Below, in pieces: positions 23,955-33,718 of a DNA stretch of 64,000 bases. A model generated the notes under the pieces. The model made no database searches. It saw only the letters and a program-made list of their open reading frames with translations, and was not told the DNA's origin. Source of the DNA: Lutibacter sp. (GTDB taxonomy: Bacteria > Bacteroidota > Bacteroidia > Flavobacteriales > Flavobacteriaceae); contig NVWM01000001.1 in the NCBI GenBank assembly GCA_002733665.1, positions 166,196 through 230,195 of the forward strand, given 5' to 3'. Within the stretch, counting starts at the first letter, position 1. Every line of letters starts with the position of its first letter. The position numbers and the translations under genes were made by a program.

Positions 23955-26345
23955 TTAATGCATTCCTATTGGCGAACCATCTGGAATTTTTGGTGCACTT
24001 ATTTTTTTATAATTTGATGGATTCTTTTTAAAACTTTCAATTTTTTTCAACAACTGATCGTTGTATATTTTCTGAATTCCACTACTAGATTTCAGCAATT
24101 GTGCAATTTCATCTAATTTATAATTTACAATTGCATTTACTTGCATATATGTATTTTCATTTGCCGCTAAATAAAATAATTGATTTAGCACTTGCGAATT
24201 AATAACATTTTGTAACTCTTGATAATACGTATCTGTATACTTCTTTTTAAATGAATTCTCTATTACAGCATCAACCAACTCAACTAAACCTAACTGATTC
24301 TCATCTAAACTTTTATGTTGAACCAGTCGAGATGCTCTTTGAGCATTAAACAATAACGACAAAGTCATTTCAGAACTGGTATCTACGGCACCAAAAGGAT
24401 CAAATGCAACGCCATTTTTACTTTTAAATGATTCTCGAGAACGGCTATATCCCATTGCTCTTGGAGGAAATAAATCCAATTTATTTTTTGGAATTGCGAT
24501 TGTATTTACATCGATTGTTTTTAAGATTGATTTCAGTGCTTTACGCTCGGTTTTACCATCAATTCTTTTTACAATTGTTTGGCTTCCTCCTTTTACTGCA
24601 TAGTTATAATCTAAACCACCAATTAATTTTGAAACCGCTTCTGTTTGATAACGATGAAAAAAGTATAATGGCACAAAAACATCTTCTAAAACAGAATATG
24701 GCTCTGAAGATTTAATATTATCTTTAGAGAAGTTGGCTATGGCTTTTTTACGAACTGCCAACACGTCATCTAAACCGTTTGAAATATCTTTTCCGTTATC
24801 CCAAAGATGTCCTGAAGCATGTGCACTTCCTTTTGGTCTTGCATCAGCATCAGAAATATATTTCAATCCGCTTTTAAAAGCATCAGTTAAAATTTTATTT
24901 AATTCTGTTTTTTCATCACCATCAAATTCTTGATAAGAATATGCGACAGTTACTTTATCCCATGCTCCAATTCCTGTAGCATACGCATTTGAAAAATCAA
25001 CTTTTCCATTTTTTAATTCTATTTGTGGATGCGGATAATCCATCACCGAAGCTCTATCGTTTGTACTTGCAGCAAAATTATGAGCAAAACCTATGGTATG
25101 ACCAACTTCGTGAGCAGATAATTGTCTAATTCTAGCCAAAGCCATTTCTAAAGCAAACTTATCATCGCTATCGTTATTAGCATAAGGCGCTTGCAATGCC
25201 TGCGCAATCATGAAATCTTGACGAATACGCAACGAGCCCAAACTCACGTGACCTTTAATAATTTCACCAGTTCTAGGATCAGAAATACTTCCACCATAAC
25301 TCCATCCTCTTGTAGAGCGATGTACCCATTGAATCACATTGTATCTCAAATCTAATGGATCTGCATTTTCAGGCAACATTTTCACTTGAAAAGCATCTTT
25401 ATAACCTATCGCTTCAAATGCTTGATTCCACCATCTTGCACCATCTAATAAAGCAGAGCGAACTGGTTCTGGCGCTCCTCTATCTAAATAATAAATAATT
25501 GGTTCTTTTGCTTCACTAATTGCAGCATTTGGATTCTTTTTTTCCAATCGATGTCTGTAAATATATCTTTTAACTATTGATTGATTTACGGGAGTTGCAT
25601 AATCTAAATAAGACATTGCATAAGATCCTGATCGTGTGTCAAATGCTCTTTTCTTATAATTATTGTCAGGTAACTCAACAAATGAATGATGCTGATATAC
25701 CGTTACTGAATTAGCATCAGGAACAACACTTTTGATGTTTTTTCCTTTCGGAATTCCTTTAAACGTAAGTGCAACATCAAACTCAACATTCTTAGGAAAT
25801 GCTTTTGTACGCTCTATATTAAAAGCACTTCGAGTCAGATCCAGTTTATATTTACCTTGCTTGTTATTTAATAATCTATTTGCGACACCATGAGCATCAC
25901 GTATAAAAAAACTAGTAGCATCCACTAAATATGTTCCGCCTTTTTGTTCTTTTATTACAAATCCATGTAAAATAGATTTTGCAAAGGCTTCTTCTACAGA
26001 TTTCTTTTCTTCAATATTATCAGTAATTGCTCTAAAATTTTGATTCGTTTGAATTAACAATAGTTTATTGCCTGCTTTTTTAAACTTCACAATTACTCCA
26101 TTACCTAACTGACCTCTATCTAATCCAATATCATTTGAACCTAAACCTTCAGAAAGTGCATTTACGTAGAGAAATTCTTGATCCAGTTTATCTATATCTA
26201 GATAAACTTTATCTTCAGTATCATCATAATAAAAAGAAATGTATCCATCATGTTTAGAAACACCTACTTTATCTTTTAAAGATTGAGCGTATGTAATTGA
26301 AATTGTAAGCAATAAAATTAGTAGGAAATTGATTTTTTTCATCAT
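23955..26345 (-). CDS. Secreted zinc-dependent metalloprotease (DUF5117/DUF5118 type)
   Basis: A 796-residue protein with a signal peptide (cleavage near TYAQ). An N-terminal DUF5118/DUF5117-like region (about 20-330) precedes a metzincin catalytic domain with the zinc motif HEVGHTIGFAHNF at about residue 413 and a downstream Met-turn (SVMDYPHP). The C-terminal 300 residues are helical. Such proteins are common in Bacteroidota and are thought to be periplasmic or outer-membrane peptidases; the substrate is unknown. The start may be the second methionine at 26342. The downstream gene ltaE is separated only by repeat element C. Confidence 0.88.
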   Translation of the reverse strand: MMKKINFLLILLLTISITYAQSLKDKVGVSKHDGYISFYYDDTEDKVYLDIDKLDQEFLYVNALSEGLGSNDIGLDRGQLGNGVIVKFKKAGNKLLLIQTNQNFRAITDNIEEKKSVEEAFAKSILHGFVIKEQKGGTYLVDATSFFIRDAHGVANRLLNNKQGKYKLDLTRSAFNIERTKAFPKNVEFDVALTFKGIPKGKNIKSVVPDANSVTVYQHHSFVELPDNNYKKRAFDTRSGSYAMSYLDYATPVNQSIVKRYIYRHRLEKKNPNAAISEAKEPIIYYLDRGAPEPVRSALLDGARWWNQAFEAIGYKDAFQVKMLPENADPLDLRYNVIQWVHRSTRGWSYGGSISDPRTGEIIKGHVSLGSLRIRQDFMIAQALQAPYANNDSDDKFALEMALARIRQLSAHEVGHTIGFAHNFAASTNDRASVMDYPHPQIELKNGKVDFSNAYATGIGAWDKVTVAYSYQEFDGDEKTELNKILTDAFKSGLKYISDADARPKGSAHASGHLWDNGKDISNGLDDVLAVRKKAIANFSKDNIKSSEPYSVLEDVFVPLYFFHRYQTEAVSKLIGGLDYNYAVKGGSQTIVKRIDGKTERKALKSILKTIDVNTIAIPKNKLDLFPPRAMGYSRSRESFKSKNGVAFDPFGAVDTSSEMTLSLLFNAQRASRLVQHKSLDENQLGLVELVDAVIENSFKKKYTDTYYQELQNVINSQVLNQLFYLAANENTYMQVNAIVNYKLDEIAQLLKSSSGIQKIYNDQLLKKIESFKKNPSNYKKISAPKIPDGSPIGMH

Positions 26346-26451
26346 TTAAAAAATTTTTATAAAATTATAAAATAACTATGACAAAATTGGCAGATATTAA
26401 ATTATCTAAAAAAATGATTATCAACAAAATTAAGAACTGCTACAAAAGAAC

Positions 26452-26522
26452 GTCATTCTGAACTTGTTTCAGAATCTCATCAAACTCATATAATGAGACT
26501 CTGAAATAAATTCAGGGTGACG
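26452..26522. repeat. Intergenic palindromic repeat before prfB
   Basis: Facing arms GTCATTCTGAACTTGTTTCA and the complement TGAAATAAATTCAGGGTGAC, with a TGAGA/TCTCA inner pair. It separates the divergent protease and prfB genes. The open frame that extends prfB upstream starts at a GTG inside this repeat, which argues against that longer start. Confidence 0.7.
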
Positions 26523-26567
26523 CAGTCACTTTATGCCAAAAAACATACACACACTATTTTTTTAACT

Positions 26568-26575
26568 TATTTTTG
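26568..26575 (+). promoter_or_regulatory. TATTTTTG -7 box of prfB
   Basis: A TAnnTTTG match whose last base is 4 nt before the ATG at 26580; implies a leaderless or nearly leaderless mRNA. Confidence 0.5.
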
Positions 26576-26579
26576 TTAT

Positions 26580-27686
26580 ATGATTACAAATGACCATTTA
26601 AAAGATATTTATAAACGTATTGATAAGTTAAAAACCTATTTGGAAATTGACAAGAAATTAATCGAAATTTCTAATGACAATGAACATATTGCCAATCCTG
26701 ACTTTTGGAACAATCCGAAAGAGGCAGAAGTATTTATGAAAACTTTGCGTAGTAAGAAAAAATGGGTTGAAGAATATGATACTGTCAATACTTTTTATGA
26801 TGATCTTGAAGTAGTTTTTGAGTTTTACAAAGATGAAATGGCTTCAAATGAAGAAGTAATGGAACGCTATACTAAAACAATAAAACTTCTCGAAGATATT
26901 GAATTTAGAAATATGCTTTCCGAAGAAGGTGATAATTTAAGTGCTGTACTTCAAATTACTGCAGGTGCAGGAGGAACAGAAAGTTGTGATTGGGCAGAAA
27001 TGCTATTGCGAATGTACATGATGTGGGCCGAAAAACAGGGTTTTAAAATAAAAGAATTAAACTATCAAGGTGGTGATGTCGCAGGAATAAAAACAGTAAC
27101 TATTGAGATTGAAGGGGAGTTTTCCTTCGGATATTTAAAAGGAGAAAATGGCGTACATCGTTTGGTGCGAATTTCTCCGTTTGACAGTAATGCCAAACGT
27201 CATACAAGTTTTGCTTCTGTATATGTGTATCCTTTGGTTGATGATAGTATCGATATCAAAATAAATCCTGCAGATATTGAGATTGTAACTTCTCGCTCAA
27301 GTGGAGCTGGAGGACAAAATGTGAATAAAGTAGAGACCAAAGTTCAACTAACTCATAAACCATCAGGAATTAAAATTTCTTGTTCAGAAACGCGATCGCA
27401 ACACGAAAACAGAGATAGAGTCATGCAAATGTTAAAATCTCAACTCTATGAAATTGAACTCAACAAACAATTAGAAGCAAGAGGAGAAATTGAAGCTGGA
27501 AAAATGAAAATAGAATGGGGAAGCCAAATAAGAAACTATGTAATGCATCCATATAAATTGGTAAAAGATGTGCGGACTGCACACGAAACTGGTAATGTAG
27601 ACGCTGTTATGAATGGTGATATTGATGAGTTTTTAAAAGCATTTTTAATGCTGAATGGCCAAAAAGCAGCTGAAAATGAACTCTAA
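26580..27686 (+). CDS. prfB: Peptide chain release factor 2, without programmed frameshift
   Basis: A 368-residue class I release factor recognising UGA and UAA. The RF2 tripeptide SPF is at residues 199-201 and the GGQ that triggers peptidyl-tRNA hydrolysis is at 244-246. In many bacteria prfB has an in-frame UGA near codon 26 after a YL segment. Here the same place reads Y20-L21-E22 with no stop and no shift, so autoregulation by +1 frameshift is absent. The start ATG at 26580 gives the usual RF2 N-terminus; an upstream GTG frame lies in a repeat. A decayed HAD gene overlaps its 3' end. Confidence 0.94.
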   Translation: MITNDHLKDIYKRIDKLKTYLEIDKKLIEISNDNEHIANPDFWNNPKEAEVFMKTLRSKKKWVEEYDTVNTFYDDLEVVFEFYKDEMASNEEVMERYTKTIKLLEDIEFRNMLSEEGDNLSAVLQITAGAGGTESCDWAEMLLRMYMMWAEKQGFKIKELNYQGGDVAGIKTVTIEIEGEFSFGYLKGENGVHRLVRISPFDSNAKRHTSFASVYVYPLVDDSIDIKINPADIEIVTSRSSGAGGQNVNKVETKVQLTHKPSGIKISCSETRSQHENRDRVMQMLKSQLYEIELNKQLEARGEIEAGKMKIEWGSQIRNYVMHPYKLVKDVRTAHETGNVDAVMNGDIDEFLKAFLMLNGQKAAENEL

Positions 27687-27889
27687 AATTGATACCGTAA
27701 TTTTTGATCTAGGCGGTGTTTTGGTTGATTGGAACCCAAGAAACTTATATGAAAAAGTTTTTCCTTCGGTTGAAAAAGTTGAATAGTTTTTAGAGAATGT
27801 CTGTACAACAGCATGGAATGAAGAACAAGATGCTGGACGAACAATTGCTGAAGCAAATACGCTGTTGATTTCTAAATTCTCAGAATACG
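27676..27889 (+). pseudogene. Decayed HAD-family phosphatase gene
   Basis: Starting at an ATG that overlaps the prfB 3' end, the frame reads a HAD motif I (VIFDLGGVLVDWNPRNLY), then meets a TAG at 27784-27786 (codon 37), then continues in the same frame with family-like sequence (TTAWNEEQDAGR, SKFSEYEKK) up to about 27889. Only some 70 codons of an expected 200 remain; motifs II-IV are missing and the region runs into the terminator of the opposite gene. It resembles YihX-type sugar phosphatases. Its short remaining length and internal stop show it is not functional. Confidence 0.85.
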
Positions 27890-27916
27890 AAAAAAAGACT
27901 GCCTTTTCAGACAGCC
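27890..27916 (-). terminator. Terminator of the small peptide gene
   Basis: On the minus strand, stem GGCTGTCT / AGGCAGTC with loop GAAA followed by T7. Confidence 0.8.
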
Positions 27917-27937
27917 TCTTTAGTTTTTTGAATAATA

Positions 27938-28135
27938 TTAACCATTCTCAGGAATACATCGACCACCATGTCCTTCTGACAAACCACAATAATCAGGACT
28001 ACAAATATTGTTTCGCTTTTTAATTGTCAACTCATCTTTTTGATTTAAATCTTCAATATTTGAAGAGGTAGAATTAGTTAATGCAAAAACACCTGCAATT
28101 GCAAAAATACCTAACGTTACTTTTAATTTTTTCAT
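27938..28135 (-). CDS. Small secreted Cys-containing peptide, NVEALA-like
   Basis: A 65-residue peptide with a clear signal sequence (KKLKVTLGIFAIAGVFAL) followed by a SSNIEDLNQ segment that resembles the NVEALA motif of short exported Bacteroidota peptides, and a C-terminal tail with three cysteines (ICSPDYCGLSEGHGGRC). The frame is open 12 codons further up, but the ATG at 28133-28135 starts directly before the signal sequence and is preferred. Family placement is inference. It is divergent from a TonB-dependent receptor gene, with an (AAT)11 tract between them, and has its own terminator. Confidence 0.7.
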   Translation of the reverse strand: MKKLKVTLGIFAIAGVFALTNSTSSNIEDLNQKDELTIKKRNNICSPDYCGLSEGHGGRCIPENG

Positions 28136-28188
28136 AAATAAATTTTTATTGATTATTATTGATTCCTTCAAATATATATTATTTTTTC

Positions 28189-28223
<35 letters not shown>

Positions 28224-28280
28224 GATAATTAAGTTTAAAATACATTGTTTTGTTAATAAACGGTATTTTATTGTAAATAA

Positions 28281-28311
28281 TTGGTATATACATAAATTTT
28301 AATTATGTTTG
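28281..28311 (+). promoter_or_regulatory. TTG-N20-TATGTTTG promoter of TonB receptor gene
   Basis: TTG at 28281-28283 and TATGTTTG at 28304-28311, 20 nt apart, a full match to the flavobacterial promoter form. Expected leader about 58 nt to the ATG at 28375. Confidence 0.75.
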
Positions 28312-28374
28312 TTATATTCTTATTATTGTGGAATAATAAATATGAATGAATTGCTAAAAGAAAAACCCTACTGA

Positions 28375-30822
28375 ATGAAAAAAAGACTACTTGTAGCCTC
28401 ATTATTGCTATTTAGTTTTGTGCAACTAGTTGCGCAAGACATTCCCACCTTTTCAGTTACTGGAAAAGTGGTAGATAAAGAAACCTCTCAAACTCTAGAG
28501 TATGCAACTGTCATCCTTTCTCCAAAACCATCAGGTGATATTATTGGTTGCATTACCGATAAAAAAGGAAAGTTTAAATTAGAGGTTCCAAAAGGAAACT
28601 ATGACATTACTGTCGAATTTCTTTCTTACAAATCAAAAAAGTATTCAAAATACGATATTATAAACGACACGCATCTTGGAAACATTCAGCTTGAAATTGA
28701 TACTGAAGCACTGGAAAGCGTGGATATTACTATTAAGAAGAAAATCACAGAACGTAGAATAGATAAAATTATTTATAATGTTGACCAAGATGCTTTGGCA
28801 AATGGAGGTATGGCTACAGACATTTTGGCTAATGCTCCTTCGGTTATTGTTACTGATGGCGTACCAACTATAAGAGGAGCAAATGCTACGGTGATGATAA
28901 ATGGACGTATTTCTGCAATGAGTAAAACGGAAGCGTTGCAAAGTTTACCTGCAAGTAATATTAAAAAAATTGAAATCATTACTTCTCCTGGAGCAAAATA
29001 CAGAGCAGATATTACAGGAGGAATTATCAATATTATTCTTAAAAAAGGGTTAGACAATGGTTTTAATGGCTCTATAACTGCTACTGCCAATAATAAAGAA
29101 TTATATGGAGTTGGTACAACAATAAATTACCGAAAAAAGAAATTAAATTTCTATACCAATACTAGTTACTTTCATAGAAAACCTATAGAGAATACAACAA
29201 TTGAGAATGAATATTTAGATACTAATCTTGCTACTATATTTTTAAATGAAAACAGAAAGAACTCTAGAAAAAGTAAAGTATTTTTATCAACTCTTGGCTT
29301 AGAATATACAATTGATGATTATAAAAGTTTAACTCTCGAAGGGAGTTTCTCTGATTTTAATGGAGATTTAAATAATCTAAACACTTCCGATTATTTAGAC
29401 ATTAATAAAACGTTGTCTAGAACAAATCAATTAACTAACAAACTAAAGAATACTGATAAAATCACTGAACTCTCGCTAATTTACGATCAATATTTTGAAC
29501 GCAGAGAAAATGAAGAATTATATATCCAATTAACGCACTATAATGATGTTGAAAAAAAGAACAGTTATCTAAGCAACAAAGATCTATTTCCAACAACAGT
29601 TTCTTATCCTGAAGAAGACGAACGAATATTTGAAAATATTGATTTAATAAATACTACTTGGTTGATTGCTTATGCCCGCCCATTGAATGAAACTTCAATG
29701 TTAGAATTTGGTACAGATGGTGAACTTGGGAAATATACAAACGACTTTAAAAACGAAACTATTGTTGGAGGGAATTTTGAAATAAATCCAGCAACTACAA
29801 ATATCCTTGAATATAAAGAAAATTGGTTTGGATTCTATGGAGAATACTCTTATGAAAAAGAAAAGTACTCTTATAAATTGGGTTTAAGAACTGAAATTAC
29901 AGATTTAGACTTAAATTTATTAACTACTGGTGAATCTACAAATCAAAACTATACAGATTTATTTCCGAGTGCAAGTTTCAACTACAATTTGACAGAAAAC
30001 AAAAGTTTATCATTATCATATAGAAGAGGCATAATTAGAGCTGATGCTTATAATTTAAATCCGTTCGAACATCGTATAAGTGAAACTAATTCATTTGTAG
30101 GGAATTCTGATTTATTACCCTTTTATCCTAATAAATTTGAACTGTCATTATTAAACAATAGTAAAAAAAAGTTAGTGCTAAATCCAACATTATATCACAG
30201 GAATTATAAGAAAATTTGGCAATCTGTAACCTATGAGACTGGTGAATTTATTAATGGTATACCTAAGTTACTTACAACATATGTAAATCTAGGAAATCTG
30301 AATTTTTCAGGAATTGAAATCTCAACTTCATACAAGCCAAATGATTGGCTAAGTTTTAGAAATACCATTGATTTAAACTATGTAACTCAAAATGGAGTTT
30401 TTGAACATATAGACAGTAACAACCAGACAGTTATACAAGATTTTAAAAATGATAATTTTGGAGGCTCAACTCAACTTATTACTTCAGTAAAACTTCCTAA
30501 AGATTTTAAAGTCCAAACTACAGCGAGATATAATTTAGCCTCTGAAGGTGCACATTCTAAACGATTTGGTTATGGGTATTTAAATGCATCTGCTAGTAAG
30601 GACTTATTTAGTAAAAGAGCAACTTTATCATTATACGCAAACGATATGTTGAATTCTAATCGAACAAAACGAAATCGATTTACAGAAAATTTGATTTCAC
30701 GAAGTAATCGACAATATACAGAGCCTTTTGTTCAATTATCTTTCACCTATCGATTCAATCAAAGTAAGAAAAATAGAGATATTGATATTAATAAAAAAGA
30801 TGAAGATAAAGGCAACTTCTAA
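28375..30822 (+). CDS. TonB-dependent receptor-like outer membrane protein
   Basis: An 815-residue outer-membrane protein: signal peptide (cleavage near LVAQ), a carboxypeptidase-regulatory-like beta-sandwich (about 28-110: TGKVVDKETSQTLEYATVIL), a plug domain (about 120-225: GGMATDILANAPSV, ITSPGAKYRADITGGIINIILKKG), then a long beta-barrel of the Outer membrane protein beta-barrel type 3 family ending in FVQLSFTYRFNQ. No TonB box is obvious and no SusD partner follows, so it is not a glycan SusCD pair; it may import peptides or metal chelates or act in export. It is paralogous to 31251-33644. The stop overlaps the arsC-like ATG (TAATG). Confidence 0.9.
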   Translation: MKKRLLVASLLLFSFVQLVAQDIPTFSVTGKVVDKETSQTLEYATVILSPKPSGDIIGCITDKKGKFKLEVPKGNYDITVEFLSYKSKKYSKYDIINDTHLGNIQLEIDTEALESVDITIKKKITERRIDKIIYNVDQDALANGGMATDILANAPSVIVTDGVPTIRGANATVMINGRISAMSKTEALQSLPASNIKKIEIITSPGAKYRADITGGIINIILKKGLDNGFNGSITATANNKELYGVGTTINYRKKKLNFYTNTSYFHRKPIENTTIENEYLDTNLATIFLNENRKNSRKSKVFLSTLGLEYTIDDYKSLTLEGSFSDFNGDLNNLNTSDYLDINKTLSRTNQLTNKLKNTDKITELSLIYDQYFERRENEELYIQLTHYNDVEKKNSYLSNKDLFPTTVSYPEEDERIFENIDLINTTWLIAYARPLNETSMLEFGTDGELGKYTNDFKNETIVGGNFEINPATTNILEYKENWFGFYGEYSYEKEKYSYKLGLRTEITDLDLNLLTTGESTNQNYTDLFPSASFNYNLTENKSLSLSYRRGIIRADAYNLNPFEHRISETNSFVGNSDLLPFYPNKFELSLLNNSKKKLVLNPTLYHRNYKKIWQSVTYETGEFINGIPKLLTTYVNLGNLNFSGIEISTSYKPNDWLSFRNTIDLNYVTQNGVFEHIDSNNQTVIQDFKNDNFGGSTQLITSVKLPKDFKVQTTARYNLASEGAHSKRFGYGYLNASASKDLFSKRATLSLYANDMLNSNRTKRNRFTENLISRSNRQYTEPFVQLSFTYRFNQSKKNRDIDINKKDEDKGNF

Positions 30823-31175
30823 TGATCAAAATTTATCACAACCAAAGATGTAGTAAAAGTCGTCAAGGAAAAGAATTATTAGAAAATTCAAATTGCGAAT
30901 TTGAAATCATCAACTACTTAGAAACACCTCCAACAATTAAGGAAATAAATGAATTGATTAAACTTCTTGGCATCTCTCCTATTCAATTAGTTAGAAAAGG
31001 TGAAGCTATTTGGAAAGAGAATTTTAAAGGGAAAACTCTCTCAGACAAGCAAATTGTTGAGGCAATGTCAAAATTTCCAAAACTAATAGAAAGACCAATA
31101 GTTATCAATAATGGTAAAGCAGTAATTGGGCGACCAACAGAAAATATTTCTTCAATAATTTATTTTTTTCTTTAA
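30822..31175 (+). CDS. ArsC-family thioredoxin-like protein (arsenate reductase/Spx-like)
   Basis: A 117-residue protein of the ArsC/YffB/Spx fold. The catalytic cysteine is C10 in NQRCSKSRQ. The family's later motifs SPIQLVRKGE and LIERPIVINNGKAVIGRP are intact. It could be a glutaredoxin-linked arsenate reductase, but no arsenite pump or ArsR is nearby and YffB-like members have other roles, so arsenate reduction is not assured. The start codon overlaps the stop of the upstream TonB receptor, and a second receptor follows 75 nt later, so it is embedded in a receptor locus. Confidence 0.87.
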   Translation: MIKIYHNQRCSKSRQGKELLENSNCEFEIINYLETPPTIKEINELIKLLGISPIQLVRKGEAIWKENFKGKTLSDKQIVEAMSKFPKLIERPIVINNGKAVIGRPTENISSIIYFFL

Positions 31176-31250
31176 CATAATTTTAACAATACTACGTTAA
31201 ACTTAGTCAGAACTTTGCTGTCTAAGTAAAATAACTATTCGAAAATTTTT

Positions 31251-33644
31251 ATGCAAAAAATTACACTTCCCTTACTATTACTCGCGTTTATTTTTAATAT
31301 AAATGCTCAAAAAATAAACATCTCAGGAACAATTTTAGAGTCAGAGTCTGAGCAAAAATTAGAATACGCAACTATAATATTTACTCCTGCAAAAAAAGCC
31401 AAAATAACTGGTGGAATTTCTGATGCCAACGGAAAGTTTGATATCGAAATAAAATCTGGAATTTATGATATTACTATTGAGTTTCTTTCTTTAGAAACAA
31501 AAATGATACTTAATCAAAACCTAACAAAAGACACCAACTTAGGAATTATCAAACTCAACCCAAGTGCAGAGGCTTTAGACGAAATAGAAATAATAGCAGA
31601 AAAAAGTACTGTTGAGATTCGGTTAGATAAAAAGATATATAATGTTGGGAAAGACATGACTGTAAAAGGTGGTACAGCCTCTGACGTTCTTGATAATGTC
31701 CCATCAGTAACTGTGGATGTGGAAGGAAACATCAGTCTTAGAGGAAGTGAAAACGTACGAATTCTAATAAACGGAAAACCTTCAACTTATAGTAGCGATG
31801 ATGCTTTAAGGCAACTTCCTGCGGAAGCGATTGAGAAAGTTGAAGTAATCACTTCTCCATCTGCAAGGTATGATGCTGAAGGTACTGCAGGAATACTTAA
31901 TATCGTTTTAAGAAAAGGAAAAGCACAAGGATTGAACGGAACAGTTTCATTAAGCGCCAACAACCCTGAAGGTTATGGAATTTCAACAAACTTCAATTTA
32001 AGAGCCAAAAAATTTAATTTCTTTAATAATATTGGATTTTCAGAAAGTGAAGGGCCAGGAAACGCGATTTTTGAAAAAGAATTTTTGCAAACTACCGGAA
32101 ATCCATATCAGTATGAAGATAGAAAATATATAAGAAGTCGTAAAAGCTTTAATACACGTTTTGGCGTAGAATATACTATGAACGACTTCAACTCAATAAC
32201 AACCAGTGTTGGATATAGAAAATCGAATAGAGGGACTGATACAGAGATTTTTACATCAGAAAAAGACCTTAATTTTGTTGAGCAAGAATTAACAAAAAGA
32301 AATGATATAAAAGACGATGACGATGACAAAATCGAATTAAACTTTAATTACACTCGTAAATTTAAAAACGATGGTCATCAATTAACTTTTGATATGAGAC
32401 ATGAAAAATCTGCTGAAGATGAATTTTCAAATATATTAACCGAAAACATTAATCCCACACCTTCTTTAGGCTTGGCTGAAAAAATTAACAGTATTGAAGA
32501 TGACAAGAAATTTTTAATTCAAAGTGACTATGTCCTTCCAATTGGAGAGGACGCACAATTTGAAGCTGGCTTTAGAATTAATGATATTAAAACAGCTACT
32601 GATTACACACTTAATGAAGAACAAGCTGACGGTACATTTATTGTGAATGATGATGTTTCAAATTTATTTACCTATAATGAAAATGTTACTGCACTTTATA
32701 CACAATATGGAAATAAGTTTGGGAAATTTTCTGCACTTTTGGGTTTAAGATTTGAAATTTCTGATATTGAAATTATAAGCGAAGGAGTAACAAGTGAAAA
32801 GAACTATAATCAATGGTTTCCTACATTAAATTTAGCATATCAAATAAACGACGAAGAAGATTTAACGCTTGGCTATAATAGAAGAATACGTAGACCTAGA
32901 CATTGGTTCATCAATCCTTTTCCGTCAAGAGCAAGTGAAAGCAATGTCTTTCAAGGAAATCCTGATTTAAATCCAGCATACACAAATGGTGTAGACTTAG
33001 GTTATTTAAAAAAGTTCAACAAAGTAACATTTAACACATCTTTATATTATAATTATACAACTGATGTTTTTGAAAGAGTATCAACCGACGAAGAAGTTAA
33101 TGGTCAATTCATTACAACATCTACCGTACTTAACGTTGCTTCTGAAGATCGTTTTGGCTTAGAGTTTTCATTGAACTATAGCGCTGCTAAATGGTTGCGA
33201 TTAAATACAAATTTCAACTTCTTTAAAGAAACTACTGATGGAAATAACATAGTTCCAGATTCAAAAAATGACAGTTGGTCAGCAAGATTTAATTCTCGCG
33301 TTAAATTACCCGCAAAAATTGATTGGCAAACTACAATAAGTTATAGAGGTCCAAACGAAAATTTTCAAAGAAAAAGCAAAGGAATTGCTAGTGTGAATTT
33401 AGCCTTCAGTAAAGATTTACTTAAAGAAAAGGCAACACTTTCATTAAACGTTAGTGATTTGTTCAACTCAAGAAAGCGCTTTACAGATACTTTTAGTGAC
33501 ACTTCTAACATTCATAGTGAGTTTCAGTGGAGAGAACGTCAGATACGCTTAAACTTTACATACAGATTCAATCAAAAGAAGAAACGAACTCGCGAAAGAA
33601 GTAACCAAAACGGTGGCGGAGAATTTGAAGGAGGAGGGTTTTAA
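31251..33644 (+). CDS. TonB-dependent receptor-like outer membrane protein (paralogue)
   Basis: A 797-residue outer-membrane protein with the same domain order as the receptor at 28375-30822: signal peptide (cleavage near INAQ), carboxypeptidase-like domain (about 22-100: LEYATIIFTPAKKA), plug (about 115-225: LDNVPSVTVDVEGNISLRG, ITSPSARYDAEGTAGILNIVLRKG), then a barrel. It ends in a Gly-rich tail after RFNQKKKR. The shared words show a tandem duplication with substantial divergence, mostly in the barrel loops. An AACTTTG box at about 31211 could be a promoter, but read-through from the receptor and arsC-like genes is equally likely. A terminator follows. Confidence 0.9.
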   Translation: MQKITLPLLLLAFIFNINAQKINISGTILESESEQKLEYATIIFTPAKKAKITGGISDANGKFDIEIKSGIYDITIEFLSLETKMILNQNLTKDTNLGIIKLNPSAEALDEIEIIAEKSTVEIRLDKKIYNVGKDMTVKGGTASDVLDNVPSVTVDVEGNISLRGSENVRILINGKPSTYSSDDALRQLPAEAIEKVEVITSPSARYDAEGTAGILNIVLRKGKAQGLNGTVSLSANNPEGYGISTNFNLRAKKFNFFNNIGFSESEGPGNAIFEKEFLQTTGNPYQYEDRKYIRSRKSFNTRFGVEYTMNDFNSITTSVGYRKSNRGTDTEIFTSEKDLNFVEQELTKRNDIKDDDDDKIELNFNYTRKFKNDGHQLTFDMRHEKSAEDEFSNILTENINPTPSLGLAEKINSIEDDKKFLIQSDYVLPIGEDAQFEAGFRINDIKTATDYTLNEEQADGTFIVNDDVSNLFTYNENVTALYTQYGNKFGKFSALLGLRFEISDIEIISEGVTSEKNYNQWFPTLNLAYQINDEEDLTLGYNRRIRRPRHWFINPFPSRASESNVFQGNPDLNPAYTNGVDLGYLKKFNKVTFNTSLYYNYTTDVFERVSTDEEVNGQFITTSTVLNVASEDRFGLEFSLNYSAAKWLRLNTNFNFFKETTDGNNIVPDSKNDSWSARFNSRVKLPAKIDWQTTISYRGPNENFQRKSKGIASVNLAFSKDLLKEKATLSLNVSDLFNSRKRFTDTFSDTSNIHSEFQWRERQIRLNFTYRFNQKKKRTRERSNQNGGGEFEGGGF

Positions 33645-33665
33645 AATGCTGGTGGTTTCTTAAAA

Positions 33666-33698
33666 CAAAAAAGGTTCTGAAAATTCAGAACCTTTTTT
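33666..33698. terminator. Bidirectional terminator
   Basis: Inverted repeat AAGGTTCTGAA / TTCAGAACCTT with A and T tracts on both sides, between the receptor gene and the opposite small gene. Confidence 0.9.
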
Positions 33699-33718
33699 AT
33701 TATATATAACTTAGTTGT

